A stretch of 64,000 nucleotides of DNA from Inquilinus sp042743185 (GTDB taxonomy: Bacteria; Pseudomonadota; Alphaproteobacteria; DSM-16000; Inquilinaceae), in assembly GCF_042743185.1 (NCBI RefSeq), contig NZ_JBHYMS010000024.1, forward strand, positions 31,604 through 95,603, read 5' to 3'. Made by a program: the position numbers and the translations under genes. Positions 1 through 8,836 of this stretch are shown piece after piece; positions within the stretch are counted from its first letter, which is position 1; each line of letters opens with the position of its first letter. The notes under the pieces are model-generated. The model saw only the letters and a list, made by a program, of their open reading frames with translations. It had not been told where the DNA came from and searched no databases.

Positions 1-34
1 GCGGCGCCGCCGGGCGTGACCGGGCCGACATCGT

Positions 35-63
35 TTGTCGCCCTGCCCCGGATTTGCTAAAAT
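35..63 (+). promoter_or_regulatory. Putative sigma-70 promoter of the cyclase gene
   Basis: TTGTCG at 35-40 and TAAAAT at 58-63 are separated by exactly 17 bases. They lie 28 bases before the ATG at 91, in an otherwise GC-rich context. The match was seen by eye only; transcription is inferred. Confidence 0.45.
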
Positions 64-90
64 TGCATCCTTTCGGGCGAGGACGAGCCC

Positions 91-1842
91 ATGGGACGGT
101 CGGAGGTCCAGCGCAGGCTGGCCGCGATCCTGGCAGCGGACATGGTGGGCTACAGCCGGCTGATGGAGGCCGACGAGTCCGGAACCCTGGCGCGGCTGAA
201 GACCCACCGGCTCGAACTGATCGACCCGGCGATCGCGAAGGCTCGCGGCAGCATCGTCAAGACCACGGGCGATGGCCTCTTGGTCGAGTTCGCCAGCATC
301 GTCGACGCCCTGACCTGCGCCACGGAGATCCAGCGCCGCATGGCCCGGCGCAACAGCGACGTCTCGCCGGCGCGCTGGATCCAGTTCCGCATCGGCATCA
401 ATCTCGGCGACGTGATCGTCGAGGACGGCGACCTGTTCGGCGACGGCGTCAACGTCGCGGCGCGGCTGGAGGCGCTGGCGGAGCCGGGCGGAGTCTGCGT
501 GTCGGGCGCCGTGCGCGACCAGGTCGGCGACCGGCTCGACTTCGGCTTCGACGATCTCGGCGAGCAGACGGTCAAGAACATCTCCCGGCCGATCCGCGTC
601 TACCGGGTCCGGCTCGACACGGTAGCGGAGGCCCCGCCCGACGCCGTCGCCAGCGCTCCGGTCGCGACCAAGCCCTCCATCGTCGTGCTGCCCTTCGCCA
701 ACATGAGCGGCGAGCCGGAGCAGGAGTTCTTCGCCGACGGGCTGACCGAAGACATCATCACCGAGCTGTCGCGCTTCCACGAGCTCTTGGTGATCTCCCG
801 CAACTCCGCCTTCGTGCACAAGGGCAAGGCGGTGAAGGTGCAGGACATCGCCCGCGAGTTCGGCGTCCACTACGTGGTCGAGGGCAGCGTGCGCAAGGCC
901 GGCGGCCGGGTGCGGGTCACGGTGCAGTTGATCGACGCCGAGACCGACCGGCACATCTGGGCCGAACGCTACGACCGCGACCTGGCCGACATCTTCGCCA
1001 TCCAGGACGAGGTCACCTCGGCAATCGCCGCCACCCTGCCCGGCCGGGTCGAGGCCGCGGCGCGCGACCGGGCCAAACGCAAGACCACGGACAATCTGGA
1101 AGCCTATGAATGCCTGCTGGCCGGCAAGGTCCTGCACCACCGGTCGACGCGCGACGACAATGCCCAGGCGCTGGCGATGCTCGACCGCGCCGTCGCCCTC
1201 GATCCGAAATACGCCCATGCCCATGCCTGGCGAGCCTGCGTGCTGGGCCAGAGCTGGGTCAACGGCTGGTGCGCCGACCGTGACGCCACCTGGGACGCCG
1301 TGGTCGGCGAGCTGGAGATCGCGATCGCCCTCGACGACAACGACGCCGATGTCCATCGCATCCTCGCCGCGGTCGCCCTGGCGCGGGACGAGTTCGACAA
1401 ATCCATGTACCACCAGGAACGGGCGATCGCCTCGAACCCGAATTACGACCTGATCGTGGTGCAGCAGGGCGAGATCCTGACCTGGCTCGGCCGGCCGGAG
1501 GAAGGCATCGACTGGATCCGCAAGGCGATGCGGCTCAACCCGCATCACCCGGAGCGGTTCTGGAGCCATCTCGGCCGGGCCTATTACACCGCCCAACGCT
1601 ATGCCGAGGCGGTGGAGGCCTACAGCCACATCACCAAGCCCGACCACACGCACCACGCCTTCCTCGCCGCGGCGCTGGCCTGGATGGGCGATGCCACGGC
1701 CGCCGGCGCCCATGCGCAGGCGGTGCTGCGGATCGATCCGGCCTTCACGGCGGAAGCGTTCCTCGCGACCCTGCACTACAAGCGCGACGAGGACCGAGCC
1801 CTTTGCCGCGACGGCCTGCTCAAGGCCGGGCTGCCAGCCTGA
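91..1842 (+). CDS. Class III adenylate/guanylate cyclase with TolB-like and TPR regions
   Basis: Predicted nucleotide cyclase making cAMP (or cGMP) from ATP/GTP. The N-terminal ~180 residues form a CHD-type cyclase domain. The two metal-binding Asp residues are in AADMVGYSR (Asp17) and TTGDGLLVEF (Asp61), and the transition-state Asn/Arg pair lies in GDGVNVAARLE. A linker leads to a TolB-like segment beginning IVVLPFANMSGEPEQEFFADG, followed by TPR-like helices to the C-terminus, probably for protein contacts. No transmembrane segment or signal peptide is evident, so it is probably cytoplasmic. This architecture is multiplied in rhizobial and rhodospirillal genomes. The start is the ATG 28 bases past a good promoter. 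The substrate base and the activating signal cannot be read from the sequence. Confidence 0.88.
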   Translation: MGRSEVQRRLAAILAADMVGYSRLMEADESGTLARLKTHRLELIDPAIAKARGSIVKTTGDGLLVEFASIVDALTCATEIQRRMARRNSDVSPARWIQFRIGINLGDVIVEDGDLFGDGVNVAARLEALAEPGGVCVSGAVRDQVGDRLDFGFDDLGEQTVKNISRPIRVYRVRLDTVAEAPPDAVASAPVATKPSIVVLPFANMSGEPEQEFFADGLTEDIITELSRFHELLVISRNSAFVHKGKAVKVQDIAREFGVHYVVEGSVRKAGGRVRVTVQLIDAETDRHIWAERYDRDLADIFAIQDEVTSAIAATLPGRVEAAARDRAKRKTTDNLEAYECLLAGKVLHHRSTRDDNAQALAMLDRAVALDPKYAHAHAWRACVLGQSWVNGWCADRDATWDAVVGELEIAIALDDNDADVHRILAAVALARDEFDKSMYHQERAIASNPNYDLIVVQQGEILTWLGRPEEGIDWIRKAMRLNPHHPERFWSHLGRAYYTAQRYAEAVEAYSHITKPDHTHHAFLAAALAWMGDATAAGAHAQAVLRIDPAFTAEAFLATLHYKRDEDRALCRDGLLKAGLPA

Positions 1843-1923
1843 TCGCAAGCTCACGAGATGTGTCCTGCCGCCGCCCGCGGGATTCGATAGGATCGCGATC
1901 CGCGGCGGAATCGGGGAAGAACG

Positions 1924-2538
1924 ATGGCAGAGGATACGGAGAGGCGGGATCGTCTGGCCCGGGCCAAGGCGGCGCTGGCGATCGAGGCCTCGCCGGCCAG
2001 CCGGGCGCGGATCGACTCCGGCTACGAGGCGCTGTGCGTCGACCTGGTCAGCGAATGGGTGCTCGGCGAGCGCCGCTACGAGACCCAGGGGCAGCAGGCC
2101 GAGGCCTGGATCGCCCGCTTCTACGACACGCTGCACGGCGACGAGCAGCCCGATGCCAACCGGATCTATGCCCGGTTCCAGCTCGGCCTGCCGCGGGCCC
2201 AGTATCTGGCGCGGCTCTTGCGCGCCCGACGCAGCGCGCAATGGCGGGCCGCCGCCCGGGACGAGCTGCGTCAGGTCCTGGAGCGGGCCGCGGTCGACGC
2301 CCGCGCCGCGGCGGAGGCCGGCCGGGCCCAGGTGCAGCGCTTCGAGCTGAGCCTGTCGCGCGGCGGCTATGACGAGCTCGTCACCCTCTACGACACGGTC
2401 GCGGCGGCGGTGACCGACGGCGACAGGCCGGCGCCGCCGGCGAAGAAGCCCTCCTCGCCCACCCTGACCTGGTTCTCGATCACGGCGGAGACGATCCTGG
2501 CCCTGCTCGACGCCCTGCGCCGGGAAGACCGGCCGTGA
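1924..2538 (+). CDS. Hypothetical protein, alpha-helical, unknown function
   Basis: 204 residues, rich in Ala, Arg and Glu, predicted mostly helical, with no signal peptide and no membrane segment. I do not recognise a family. Coding is supported by strong GC3 bias, a GGGGAAGA-type ribosome site just before the ATG, and a 4-bp GTGA overlap with the next gene, which encodes a small membrane protein. The two are probably co-translated and may form a pair. A Pro/Lys-rich linker near residue 175 separates a short C-terminal helix. Confidence 0.7.
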   Translation: MAEDTERRDRLARAKAALAIEASPASRARIDSGYEALCVDLVSEWVLGERRYETQGQQAEAWIARFYDTLHGDEQPDANRIYARFQLGLPRAQYLARLLRARRSAQWRAAARDELRQVLERAAVDARAAAEAGRAQVQRFELSLSRGGYDELVTLYDTVAAAVTDGDRPAPPAKKPSSPTLTWFSITAETILALLDALRREDRP

Positions 2539-3023
2539 GCAACCCGCTGTCGCTGCTCAGCCCGCTGCTGACCCTGGCCGGCCTGGTCGGCAGCTTCTTC
2601 TACATCCAGCTCAGCCAGTGGCTGCGCGATCTCGTGGCGCTGCGCCAGAAGATCGAGCTGAACCGCTTCGCCGGCGACGAGGCGCAGAAGCGCGCGATCG
2701 TCGAATGCCGGATCGAGTACCGCCGGCTGGCGACGTGGCACACCTACGCCGTCAACCTCAGCGTCATCGGTTTCGTGCTGTTCATCCTGGTCCTGGGCCT
2801 GCTGATGATCCGCCCGGCCGCCGCCGACCCGATGTACGTCTATCTGGCGACCGCACTCTGGGTCTTCCTCATCCTCTTCGTCGGGCTCGCCCCCGGGCTG
2901 TTCTGGCTCGGCCACCGCAAGGCGACGGAGATCGGGGCGATCCTGGAGCCCAGGCAACCGCCCGGAGCACGAGCGGAACAGAAGTCGAACAAACAAGTTG
3001 CCGACGGCAGACCGGACGCCTAA
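2535..3023 (+). CDS. Hypothetical small inner-membrane protein
   Basis: 162 residues starting at GTG 2535, whose last bases overlap the TGA of the upstream gene. An N-terminal hydrophobic helix (about residues 4-22) is followed by a charged segment and two strong membrane helices: one around VIGFVLFILVLGLLMI and one around ALWVFLILFVGLAPGLFWL. A basic, polar C-terminal tail follows. I recognise no catalytic motif or named family. The tight coupling to the preceding soluble helical protein suggests a membrane/soluble pair of unknown role. Confidence 0.7.
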   Translation: MSNPLSLLSPLLTLAGLVGSFFYIQLSQWLRDLVALRQKIELNRFAGDEAQKRAIVECRIEYRRLATWHTYAVNLSVIGFVLFILVLGLLMIRPAAADPMYVYLATALWVFLILFVGLAPGLFWLGHRKATEIGAILEPRQPPGARAEQKSNKQVADGRPDA

Positions 3024-3032
3024 ACCGGAATT

Positions 3033-3758
3033 ATGCCGACCCGCGCAATCCCGCTCCGCGATCACACCTTCCGGCCTGATCCGTCGGGCGTGCTGTGGTG
3101 GGCGGACCGGCGCTGGCTGCTGGTCGCCGACCTGCATCTGGAGAAGGCGACGGCACTGGCGCAACGCTCGCGCCGCCTGCTGCCGCCCTATGACAGCACC
3201 GCGACCCTGGCCCGGCTCGGCGCCGCGATCGACCGGCTCGATCCGGCCGTCGTGGTGGCGCTGGGCGACAGCTTCCACGATTCGGAGGGGGCGGACCGCC
3301 TCGCCGCCGGTGACCTCGCGACCCTGACCCGGCTGGCGCTGGGTCGCGACTGGATCTGGGTGCTGGGCAACCACGACCCCGACCTGCCGGCGTCCCTGCC
3401 CGGCGACCGGGCCGGGGAGCTGCAGGTCGACGGTCTGGTCTGCCGCCATGCTGCCCGGCCCGGGGCGCCGGAGCATCCGGGCTTCGGCGGCGAGATCTCC
3501 GGCCACTACCATCCCAAGGCGGCGGTCAGCGGCCGCGCCGGGCGGGTGACCGGGCGCTGCTTCGTCGCCGACGAGCATCGGCTGGTGCTGCCGGCCTTCG
3601 GCGCCTACACCGGCGGGCTCGACGTGCTCGACCCCGCCATCCGCGGGCTGCTTGGCCCCCACTTCCATGTCTGGCTGATCGGTCGCGCCGGGCTGCACCG
3701 TTTCCCCGGCGCCCGCCTGTCGCCGATCGCCTTCCGGTACGTCGACAGCGTCGCCTGA
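3033..3758 (+). CDS. pdeM: Ligase-associated DNA-damage-response metallophosphoesterase PdeM
   Basis: Calcineurin-like metallophosphoesterase. Metal-binding motifs are in order: LLVADLHLEK (D-x-H), VVALGDSFHD (GD), VLGNHDPDLP (GNHD) and GEISGHYHPKA (GHxH). The length of 241 aa is normal for PdeM, which in other bacteria is encoded with the exonuclease, Lhr-type helicase and ATP-dependent ligase of a DNA-repair cassette. None of those partners is in this window, so the gene is an orphan here. It begins 10 bases after the preceding membrane-protein gene and may be transcribed with it. Confidence 0.88.
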   Translation: MPTRAIPLRDHTFRPDPSGVLWWADRRWLLVADLHLEKATALAQRSRRLLPPYDSTATLARLGAAIDRLDPAVVVALGDSFHDSEGADRLAAGDLATLTRLALGRDWIWVLGNHDPDLPASLPGDRAGELQVDGLVCRHAARPGAPEHPGFGGEISGHYHPKAAVSGRAGRVTGRCFVADEHRLVLPAFGAYTGGLDVLDPAIRGLLGPHFHVWLIGRAGLHRFPGARLSPIAFRYVDSVA

Positions 3759-3836
3759 CGGCAAGCCTCGCCGTGGCGTGGCCATCCAGGCTCGGCCCGG
3801 GATCGCCACGCCGGGGTGCGCCGGTGCGTCAAAGTC

Positions 3837-4406
3837 TCAGCACGGCCGGATCAGCGCCCGCGCCGCATCTGCTCCCGCGGCGAGGATTCGATCCGACAGT
3901 TCGGTTCCCGCCGCGGCGCGGGCCAGCTGAAGTGCGCCGACAAGGGTCGCGAAGACGCCCAGCGCGACCCCCTCGGGATCCTTGGTCTGCGGCGGGAGGG
4001 CGGCGGACATCTGGCGCACCAGGGCCTCCAGGCGCTCGGCATAGAGCCGGCGCGTTTCGGCCGGCTGGCGCGCGAGTTCCGGCAACAGCGCGGCGGACGC
4101 GCAGCCCTTCGCCGGATCATCCCGGTGTTCGGTCGACAGATACGCCGATATGGCCAGGTCCGGGCCGCCGGAAGCCAGCGCCTCCCGCACCTGGGCCGAC
4201 TGGGCGTCCAGCGCCGCCGCCACGCTTTCCCGCACCAGCTCCTCCTTGGACTGGAAATGCGGATAGAAGGCGCCGTTCGTCAGCCCGGCATCGCTCATGA
4301 TGCTTGCGAGTCCGGACGCGGCGATGCCGCCGGACCGGAACCGTTCGGAGGCGACCTCCGTGATCCGCCGGCGCGTTGCGTCCTTCCGTCCCTTTTCGTA
4401 GCGCAT
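3837..4406 (-). CDS. TetR/AcrR-family transcriptional regulator
   Basis: 189-residue repressor-type protein. The N-terminal helix-turn-helix contains RRRITEVASERFRSGG and the typical GLTNGAFYPHFQSKEELV recognition-helix region. The C-terminal ligand-binding helical domain includes the GCASAALLPELARQ signature of TetR_C_16/LmrA-YxaF-like members. The start at MRYEKGRK was chosen because it directly precedes the HTH; the frame is open further upstream but overlaps the divergent gene. It is transcribed divergently from an SDR gene and a quinone-reductase-like gene, the classic arrangement for local repression, probably through the AT-rich dyad between them. The ligand is unknown. Confidence 0.88.
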   Translation of the reverse strand: MRYEKGRKDATRRRITEVASERFRSGGIAASGLASIMSDAGLTNGAFYPHFQSKEELVRESVAAALDAQSAQVREALASGGPDLAISAYLSTEHRDDPAKGCASAALLPELARQPAETRRLYAERLEALVRQMSAALPPQTKDPEGVALGVFATLVGALQLARAAAGTELSDRILAAGADAARALIRPC

Positions 4407-4426
4407 GGCTTTTCCTTGGGCGACCC

Positions 4427-4469
4427 ATTGAATTATGACTATAAGGTGATTAATTGATCGTAATGCAAT
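4427..4469. promoter_or_regulatory. AT-rich divergent promoter/operator between tetR-like and SDR genes
   Basis: Between the divergent starts lies a conspicuously AT-rich 43-base stretch. ATTGAATTA at 4427-4435 is mirrored by TAATGCAAT at 4461-4469 (8 of 9 positions complementary). It is the obvious place for both promoters and for binding of the neighbouring TetR-family protein. This is a positional inference. Confidence 0.4.
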
Positions 4470-4508
4470 CGGCCGCCACTGGCCAGGCTTTGTGAGTTTG
4501 GAGCATCG

Positions 4509-5324
4509 ATGACCGCACATTCGGGAAAGACCGCGATCGTGACCGGAGCCTCCTCCGGCATTGGTCGTGCCATCGCCGAGGCGTTGGCGCGGGCGGGGTT
4601 CACCGTGTTCGGGACGAGTCGCCGGACGACCGGGGACAGCCCGGCCGGTGTGTCGATGCTGGCCTGCGACGTGACCGACGACGACTCCGTCGCCGCCCTG
4701 GTGGCGACCGTGATCTCGCACACCGGACGGATCGACGTTCTGGTCAACAACGCCGGCATGGGCCTGATCGGCGGTGCCGAGGAATCCTCGATCGCCCAGG
4801 TCCGCGCCCTGTTTGACGTCAACCTGTTCGGCACGATGCGCGTGACCAACGCGGTGCTGCCGTCGATGCGGCGGCACGGCCAAGGCCGCATCATCAATAT
4901 CGGCTCCATCCTGGGACTGATCCCCGCGCCGTACTCCGCTCATTACTCGGCGACCAAGCACGCGCTCGAAGGCTATTCGGAATCGCTCGACCACGAAGTG
5001 CGGGCTTTCGGCATCCGCGTCTCGCTCATCGAGCCGGGCTACACCCGCAGCGGTTTCGAGCAGAACGCCCTCGAGCCGGACGCTATGCTGGCGGACTACG
5101 ACAAGGCCCGGGCCGACTCCAGCGCGTTGGCCAGGGACATGGTGAGCACGGGCGACGACCCGAAGGTGGTGGCCGACGTGGTGCTCAAGGCCGCAACCGA
5201 CGCCCGCCCGCGACGGCGCTACACCGCCGGCAAGGTCGCGCGGCAGGTCAGCCTGCTGCGCCGGTTCGTGCCCGCGGGAATGTTCGACAAGAGCCTCCGC
5301 AAGCAGCTGCGCCTGCCGGTTTGA
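4509..5324 (+). CDS. Short-chain dehydrogenase/reductase
   Basis: 271-aa classical SDR of the NAD(P)-binding Rossmann fold. The cofactor loop is TGASSGIGRAIAEAL (about residues 12-26), with DVTDDDSVAAL for the adenine site, NNAGMG, and catalytic Ser in IINIGSILG with YSATK (Tyr-x-x-x-Lys). A C-terminal extension ends in a basic segment typical of oxidoreductases acting on hydrophobic substrates. It is divergent from the TetR gene and followed by a quinone-reductase-like gene, so the two enzymes are probably co-repressed. The substrate is not identifiable. Confidence 0.87.
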   Translation: MTAHSGKTAIVTGASSGIGRAIAEALARAGFTVFGTSRRTTGDSPAGVSMLACDVTDDDSVAALVATVISHTGRIDVLVNNAGMGLIGGAEESSIAQVRALFDVNLFGTMRVTNAVLPSMRRHGQGRIINIGSILGLIPAPYSAHYSATKHALEGYSESLDHEVRAFGIRVSLIEPGYTRSGFEQNALEPDAMLADYDKARADSSALARDMVSTGDDPKVVADVVLKAATDARPRRRYTAGKVARQVSLLRRFVPAGMFDKSLRKQLRLPV

Positions 5325-5389
5325 TCCTTTGGCGGCCGAAGCGCGAAAGGCTTCGCCGCACCATCCGAGAACGGCAGGAAGACAGCGTC

Positions 5390-6391
5390 ATGAAAGCCTT
5401 CATCGTCGATCGCTACGGCCGCGCGGATGGCGTGCGGGCGGGTGAGATGCCGGAGCCGGAGCTGCGCGAGGACGACGTGCTGGTCCAGGTCCACGCCGCC
5501 GGCGTGAACGTCCTGGACAACAAGATCAGATCCGGCGAGTTCAAGCTGATCCTGCCGTTCCGCCTGCCGCTGATCCTGGGCAACGACGTGGCCGGCGTCG
5601 TGATCCGGACCGGATCCCGGGTGCGGCGCTTCAAGGTCGGCGACGAGGTCTATGCCCGGCCGCATCACGATCGGATCGGCACCTTCGCGGAACTGATCGC
5701 GATGAACGAGGCCGACGTGGCGCTCAAGCCGAGAACCCTGACCATGGAGGAAGCGGCCTCGATCCCCCTCGTCGGCCTGACCGCCTGGCAGGCGTTGATC
5801 GAGAGAGCCGGCCTGAAGAAAGGGCAGAAGGTCCTCATTCACGCCGGCTCCGGCGGCGTGGGCACCTTCGCCATCCAGCTGGCCAGGCATGTCGGCGCGA
5901 CCGTGGCGACGACGGCGGGCGCGGCGAACTCCGATCTGGTGAGACGTCTCGGCGCCGATGTCGTCATCGACTACAGGACGGACGATTTCACCAAGGCTCT
6001 GAGAGACTTCGACGTGGTGCTCGACACCCAGGGCGGCGCTGTTCTCGAGAGATCCCTGCAGGTCCTGAAGCCCGGCGGCAAAGTGATCGGCATCGCCGGC
6101 CCGCCCGACCCGGACTTCGCGAAATCCATCGGATCGAACCGGCTCATGGGGCTGGCGATGCGCTTTCTGAGCCGCAAGATCAGGAAGGCGGCACGACGCC
6201 ACCATGTCGGCTATTCATTCCTGTTCATGAGGGCCGACGGAGACCAGTTGCGGGAGATCGCCGCCCTCATCGATGCCGGAATCATACGTCCGGTCGTGGA
6301 TCGGGTTTTTCCGTTTGAGGCGACCAAGGAGGCTTTGGCTTACGTCGAGACGGGACGGGCAAAGGGCAAGGTCGTGATCAAGGTGAGATAG
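5390..6391 (+). CDS. NADP-dependent zinc-independent alcohol dehydrogenase / quinone oxidoreductase family
   Basis: 333-aa medium-chain dehydrogenase. The N-terminal GroES-like domain (GEMPEPELREDDVLVQVHAAGVNVLDNKIRSG, split by eye) lacks the zinc ligands. The Rossmann domain has the AGSGGVGTFAIQLARHVGA loop. The ETGRAKGKVVIKV C-terminus is typical of quinone reductase-like MDRs. The start at ATG 5390 follows an AGGAAGA ribosome site; a longer frame begins inside the preceding SDR stop and is less likely. It probably forms a two-gene unit with the upstream SDR under the divergent TetR regulator, perhaps for detoxification of carbonyls or quinones. Confidence 0.86.
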   Translation: MKAFIVDRYGRADGVRAGEMPEPELREDDVLVQVHAAGVNVLDNKIRSGEFKLILPFRLPLILGNDVAGVVIRTGSRVRRFKVGDEVYARPHHDRIGTFAELIAMNEADVALKPRTLTMEEAASIPLVGLTAWQALIERAGLKKGQKVLIHAGSGGVGTFAIQLARHVGATVATTAGAANSDLVRRLGADVVIDYRTDDFTKALRDFDVVLDTQGGAVLERSLQVLKPGGKVIGIAGPPDPDFAKSIGSNRLMGLAMRFLSRKIRKAARRHHVGYSFLFMRADGDQLREIAALIDAGIIRPVVDRVFPFEATKEALAYVETGRAKGKVVIKVR

Positions 6392-6449
6392 AGCGATCTG
6401 CGCCCCCGATCGCAGCGCGGACACGGGACATCGGCGCTGCCTCCCTTCC

Positions 6450-7139
6450 TCAGCGATCCGCCAGGATCGAGCGCACCAGCGGCAGGGTGATCGAGCGTCC
6501 CTGGGCCAGGCTGGCGGCGTCGATCTCGGCCACCAGCCGCCGCGCCTCGGCGAAGCTGCGCTCCATCCGCGCCAGCATCGCCTGCACGATCTCCGGCCCG
6601 ACCGCGAGCTGGCGATCGGCGAACAGCTTGGCCAGCACCTGCGCCAGCAGCACGTCGTCGGGCTCGCCCAGGCCCACGGCCGGCGCCGCCTTCAGCCGAG
6701 AGGCGAGGTCCGGCAGCGCCACGGGCCAGCGTGCCGGCGGCTCGCGCGCCGCCAGCAGCAGGAAACCGCCGGCCTCCTTCAGCAGGTTGTGCAGGTGGAA
6801 CAGCGCCCGCTCAGCCGCCGCGTTGCCGGCCACGCGGTCGGCGTCGTCCAGCGCCACCGCCCCGGCGGCGGCGAGCTCGGCCGGATCGGCCGCGGCGAGT
6901 TCGGCGCCGGTCAGGCTTCGGGCGCCGGCGCGCTGCGCCCAGATGCCGAGCAGATGGCTCTTCCCCGCCCCCGGCGCGCCGTGCAGCGCCAGGACCGGCC
7001 CCGGCCAGCCCGGCCAGCGCGCGATCCACTCCGCGGCCTCGCGATTGCTGTCGGCGACGATGAAATCCTCCGGCCCCAGGGCGGGGGGCAGCGACAGGTC
7101 GAAGACGAACTGCGCCACCGGGCTGGCACTCTTGCTCAT
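6450..7139 (-). CDS. hdaA: DnaA-like regulatory inactivation protein HdaA
   Basis: 229-aa DnaA/Hda-family P-loop protein without a DNA-binding domain IV. It promotes ATP hydrolysis by DnaA after initiation together with the sliding clamp. Features are an N-terminal QFVFDLSLPPALGPEDF stretch containing a clamp-binding-like start, Walker A GAPGAGKSHLLGIWA, and a sensor region RLVAEIDAASLAQGR near the end. The length fits alphaproteobacterial HdaA (about 220-240 aa). Its start overlaps the stop of the permease gene upstream by 4 bp (ATGA), so it is the last gene of a minus-strand run DUF2066 - pgsA-like - permease - hdaA. Confidence 0.88.
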   Translation of the reverse strand: MSKSASPVAQFVFDLSLPPALGPEDFIVADSNREAAEWIARWPGWPGPVLALHGAPGAGKSHLLGIWAQRAGARSLTGAELAAADPAELAAAGAVALDDADRVAGNAAAERALFHLHNLLKEAGGFLLLAAREPPARWPVALPDLASRLKAAPAVGLGEPDDVLLAQVLAKLFADRQLAVGPEIVQAMLARMERSFAEARRLVAEIDAASLAQGRSITLPLVRSILADR

Positions 7140-8233
7140 GAGACGGTGGGAAGGTCCATGTCCGGCGGATCCGAGGGCGGCGGCGGACCGTACAGCGCGC
7201 TCTGGCGATAGCGGTGCAGGGCGAATCGCGTCAGCACGCCGATCACCGCCGCCATCGGCACCGCCAGCATGACGCCGGTGAAGCCGAACAGGCTGCCGGC
7301 GGCGAGCAGCGCGAAGATCACCCAGACCGGGTGCAGGCCGACGGAATCGCCGACCAGCTTCGGGGTGACGAAGTTGCCCTCCAGGAACTGGCCGAGCACG
7401 AAGATGCCCAGCACCAGCGCCCACATCGTCCAGTCGTCGTACTGCACCAGGGCGATGCCGACCGAGCTGACCAGGCCGACCAGCGAGCCGACATAGGGGA
7501 TGATCGACAGCACGCCGGTGATCAGCCCGACCAGGAGGCCGAAGTTCAACCCCACCATGGACAGGGCGATGGCGTAGAACAGGCCGAGCAGCAGGCAGAC
7601 GGTGAGCTGGCCGCGGATGAAGCGGGACATGGTCCGGTTCACCTCGCGCCCCAGGCCACGGATGGTCTCGCGCTGCGCCACCGGCAGGTTGTGGTCGATC
7701 ACCCCGATCATGTGATCCCAGTCGCGCAGCATGTAGAAGGCGACCACCGGGGTGATGAAGAGCAGCGACAGCAGGTCGATCAGCGCCATGCCGCCCTGCC
7801 ACAGGCTGCGGAGCACCGTGCCGATCCAGGACACGGCGTTGCCGGCATACTGGCTGACCGCCTTCTGGATCTCGTTGAAGTCGGACTCCGAGACGCGATG
7901 GCGCAGCTCGGCGATCAGCGGCTGCAGCCGCGCCCCAGCCCGCGCCACATAGTCGGGCGCGGCCGAGATCAGCCCGGTCAGCTGGTTCACCAGGATCGGG
8001 ACCACGATCAGCACCGCCAGGATCGCCAGGATCACGAACAGCAGCAGCAGCACCGTCGTCGCCAGCCAGCGCGGCAGCCCCAGCCGCAGCAGCCGGTCGC
8101 AGGCCGGGTCCAGCAGATAGGCGATGATCATGCCGGTGACGAAGGGCGCCAGCACGCCGCTCAGCAGCCACACCAGGAGGCAGAAGACGACGAAGCCGAT
8201 CAGCCAGAAGCGGATTTGGGTCGATGCGTTCAC
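7136..8233 (-). CDS. AI-2E family transporter (PerM/YdiK-like permease)
   Basis: 365-aa multispanning inner-membrane protein. Hydrophobic helices near residues 8-30 and 35-60 are followed by an extended periplasmic/cytosolic segment (about 75-150), then further helices including LLGLFYAIALSMVGLNFGLLVGLITGVLSIIPYVGSLVG (split here), the family's signature glycine-rich region. Family members export small molecules or act as Na+/H+ antiporters; an AI-2 role should not be assumed. It overlaps hdaA downstream (ATGA), and its start lies 4 bp inside the upstream phosphatidyltransferase stop. This neighbourhood is conserved in alphaproteobacteria. Confidence 0.87.
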   Translation of the reverse strand: MNASTQIRFWLIGFVVFCLLVWLLSGVLAPFVTGMIIAYLLDPACDRLLRLGLPRWLATTVLLLLFVILAILAVLIVVPILVNQLTGLISAAPDYVARAGARLQPLIAELRHRVSESDFNEIQKAVSQYAGNAVSWIGTVLRSLWQGGMALIDLLSLLFITPVVAFYMLRDWDHMIGVIDHNLPVAQRETIRGLGREVNRTMSRFIRGQLTVCLLLGLFYAIALSMVGLNFGLLVGLITGVLSIIPYVGSLVGLVSSVGIALVQYDDWTMWALVLGIFVLGQFLEGNFVTPKLVGDSVGLHPVWVIFALLAAGSLFGFTGVMLAVPMAAVIGVLTRFALHRYRQSALYGPPPPSDPPDMDLPTVS

Positions 8234-8787
8234 GCGTGCGCCCCGGCCGGGGTGAAGAAGCGGCGGATGGTCTCGCGCAGGTAGCCGGCCGCCGACAGGG
8301 TGGTGGTCCCGGCCACGACCCAGACCAGGACCGCGATGACGCCGCTGGCGTCGACATCCAGCCCCGGCGCCGCCATCACCAGCACCACCAGCGCGATCTG
8401 CATCACCGTGTTCAGCTTGCTGATCATCGAGGGGGTCAGCGATCGGGTGCCGCGGCCGGCGAAGTGCAGCACCACCACGCCCAGCACCAGGCCGATGTCG
8501 CGCGCCACCACCAGCACCACCAGCCAGACCGGCAGCGCCGCCATCCAGGTCAGGGCGAGATAGGTCCCGACCAGCAGCGACTTGTCTGCGATCGGGTCGA
8601 GATAGCTGCCCAGCGCCGTGCGCGCCTGCAGCCAGCGGGCCAGGATGCCGTCGATCGCATCGGTCAGCGCCGCCGCCGAGAACATCCAGAAGGCCGTGAC
8701 CAAGCGGCCGTCCAGGATCAGCCAGATGGTGACCGGGGCGACGACGAGCCGGGCCAGGCTGAGCAGGTTCGGCAGGTATCGCAACAT
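8230..8787 (-). CDS. CDP-alcohol phosphatidyltransferase (PgsA-like)
   Basis: 185-aa integral membrane enzyme transferring a phosphatidyl group from CDP-diacylglycerol to an alcohol. The diagnostic D-G-x2-A-R-x8-G-x3-D-x3-D motif is present as DGILARWLQARTALGSYLDP..AD. The start MLRYLPNLLSLARLV was chosen because PgsA-type proteins begin this way; the frame continues 20 residues upstream without homology-like sequence. Glycerol-3-phosphate is the likely acceptor (phosphatidylglycerophosphate synthase), but an accessory cardiolipin-synthase-like role is possible because many alphaproteobacteria have a second PgsA elsewhere. Confidence 0.82.
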   Translation of the reverse strand: MLRYLPNLLSLARLVVAPVTIWLILDGRLVTAFWMFSAAALTDAIDGILARWLQARTALGSYLDPIADKSLLVGTYLALTWMAALPVWLVVLVVARDIGLVLGVVVLHFAGRGTRSLTPSMISKLNTVMQIALVVLVMAAPGLDVDASGVIAVLVWVVAGTTTLSAAGYLRETIRRFFTPAGAHA

Positions 8788-8836
8788 GCGGCGCAAGGGG
8801 CCTGACCTCGATGCCAAGGGTGTCGTCACGCCGGGG

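Noticed and set aside
2388..3809. 473-codon minus-strand frame over pdeM and the membrane-protein gene
   Set aside because: No domain; the plus-strand pdeM motifs are clear.
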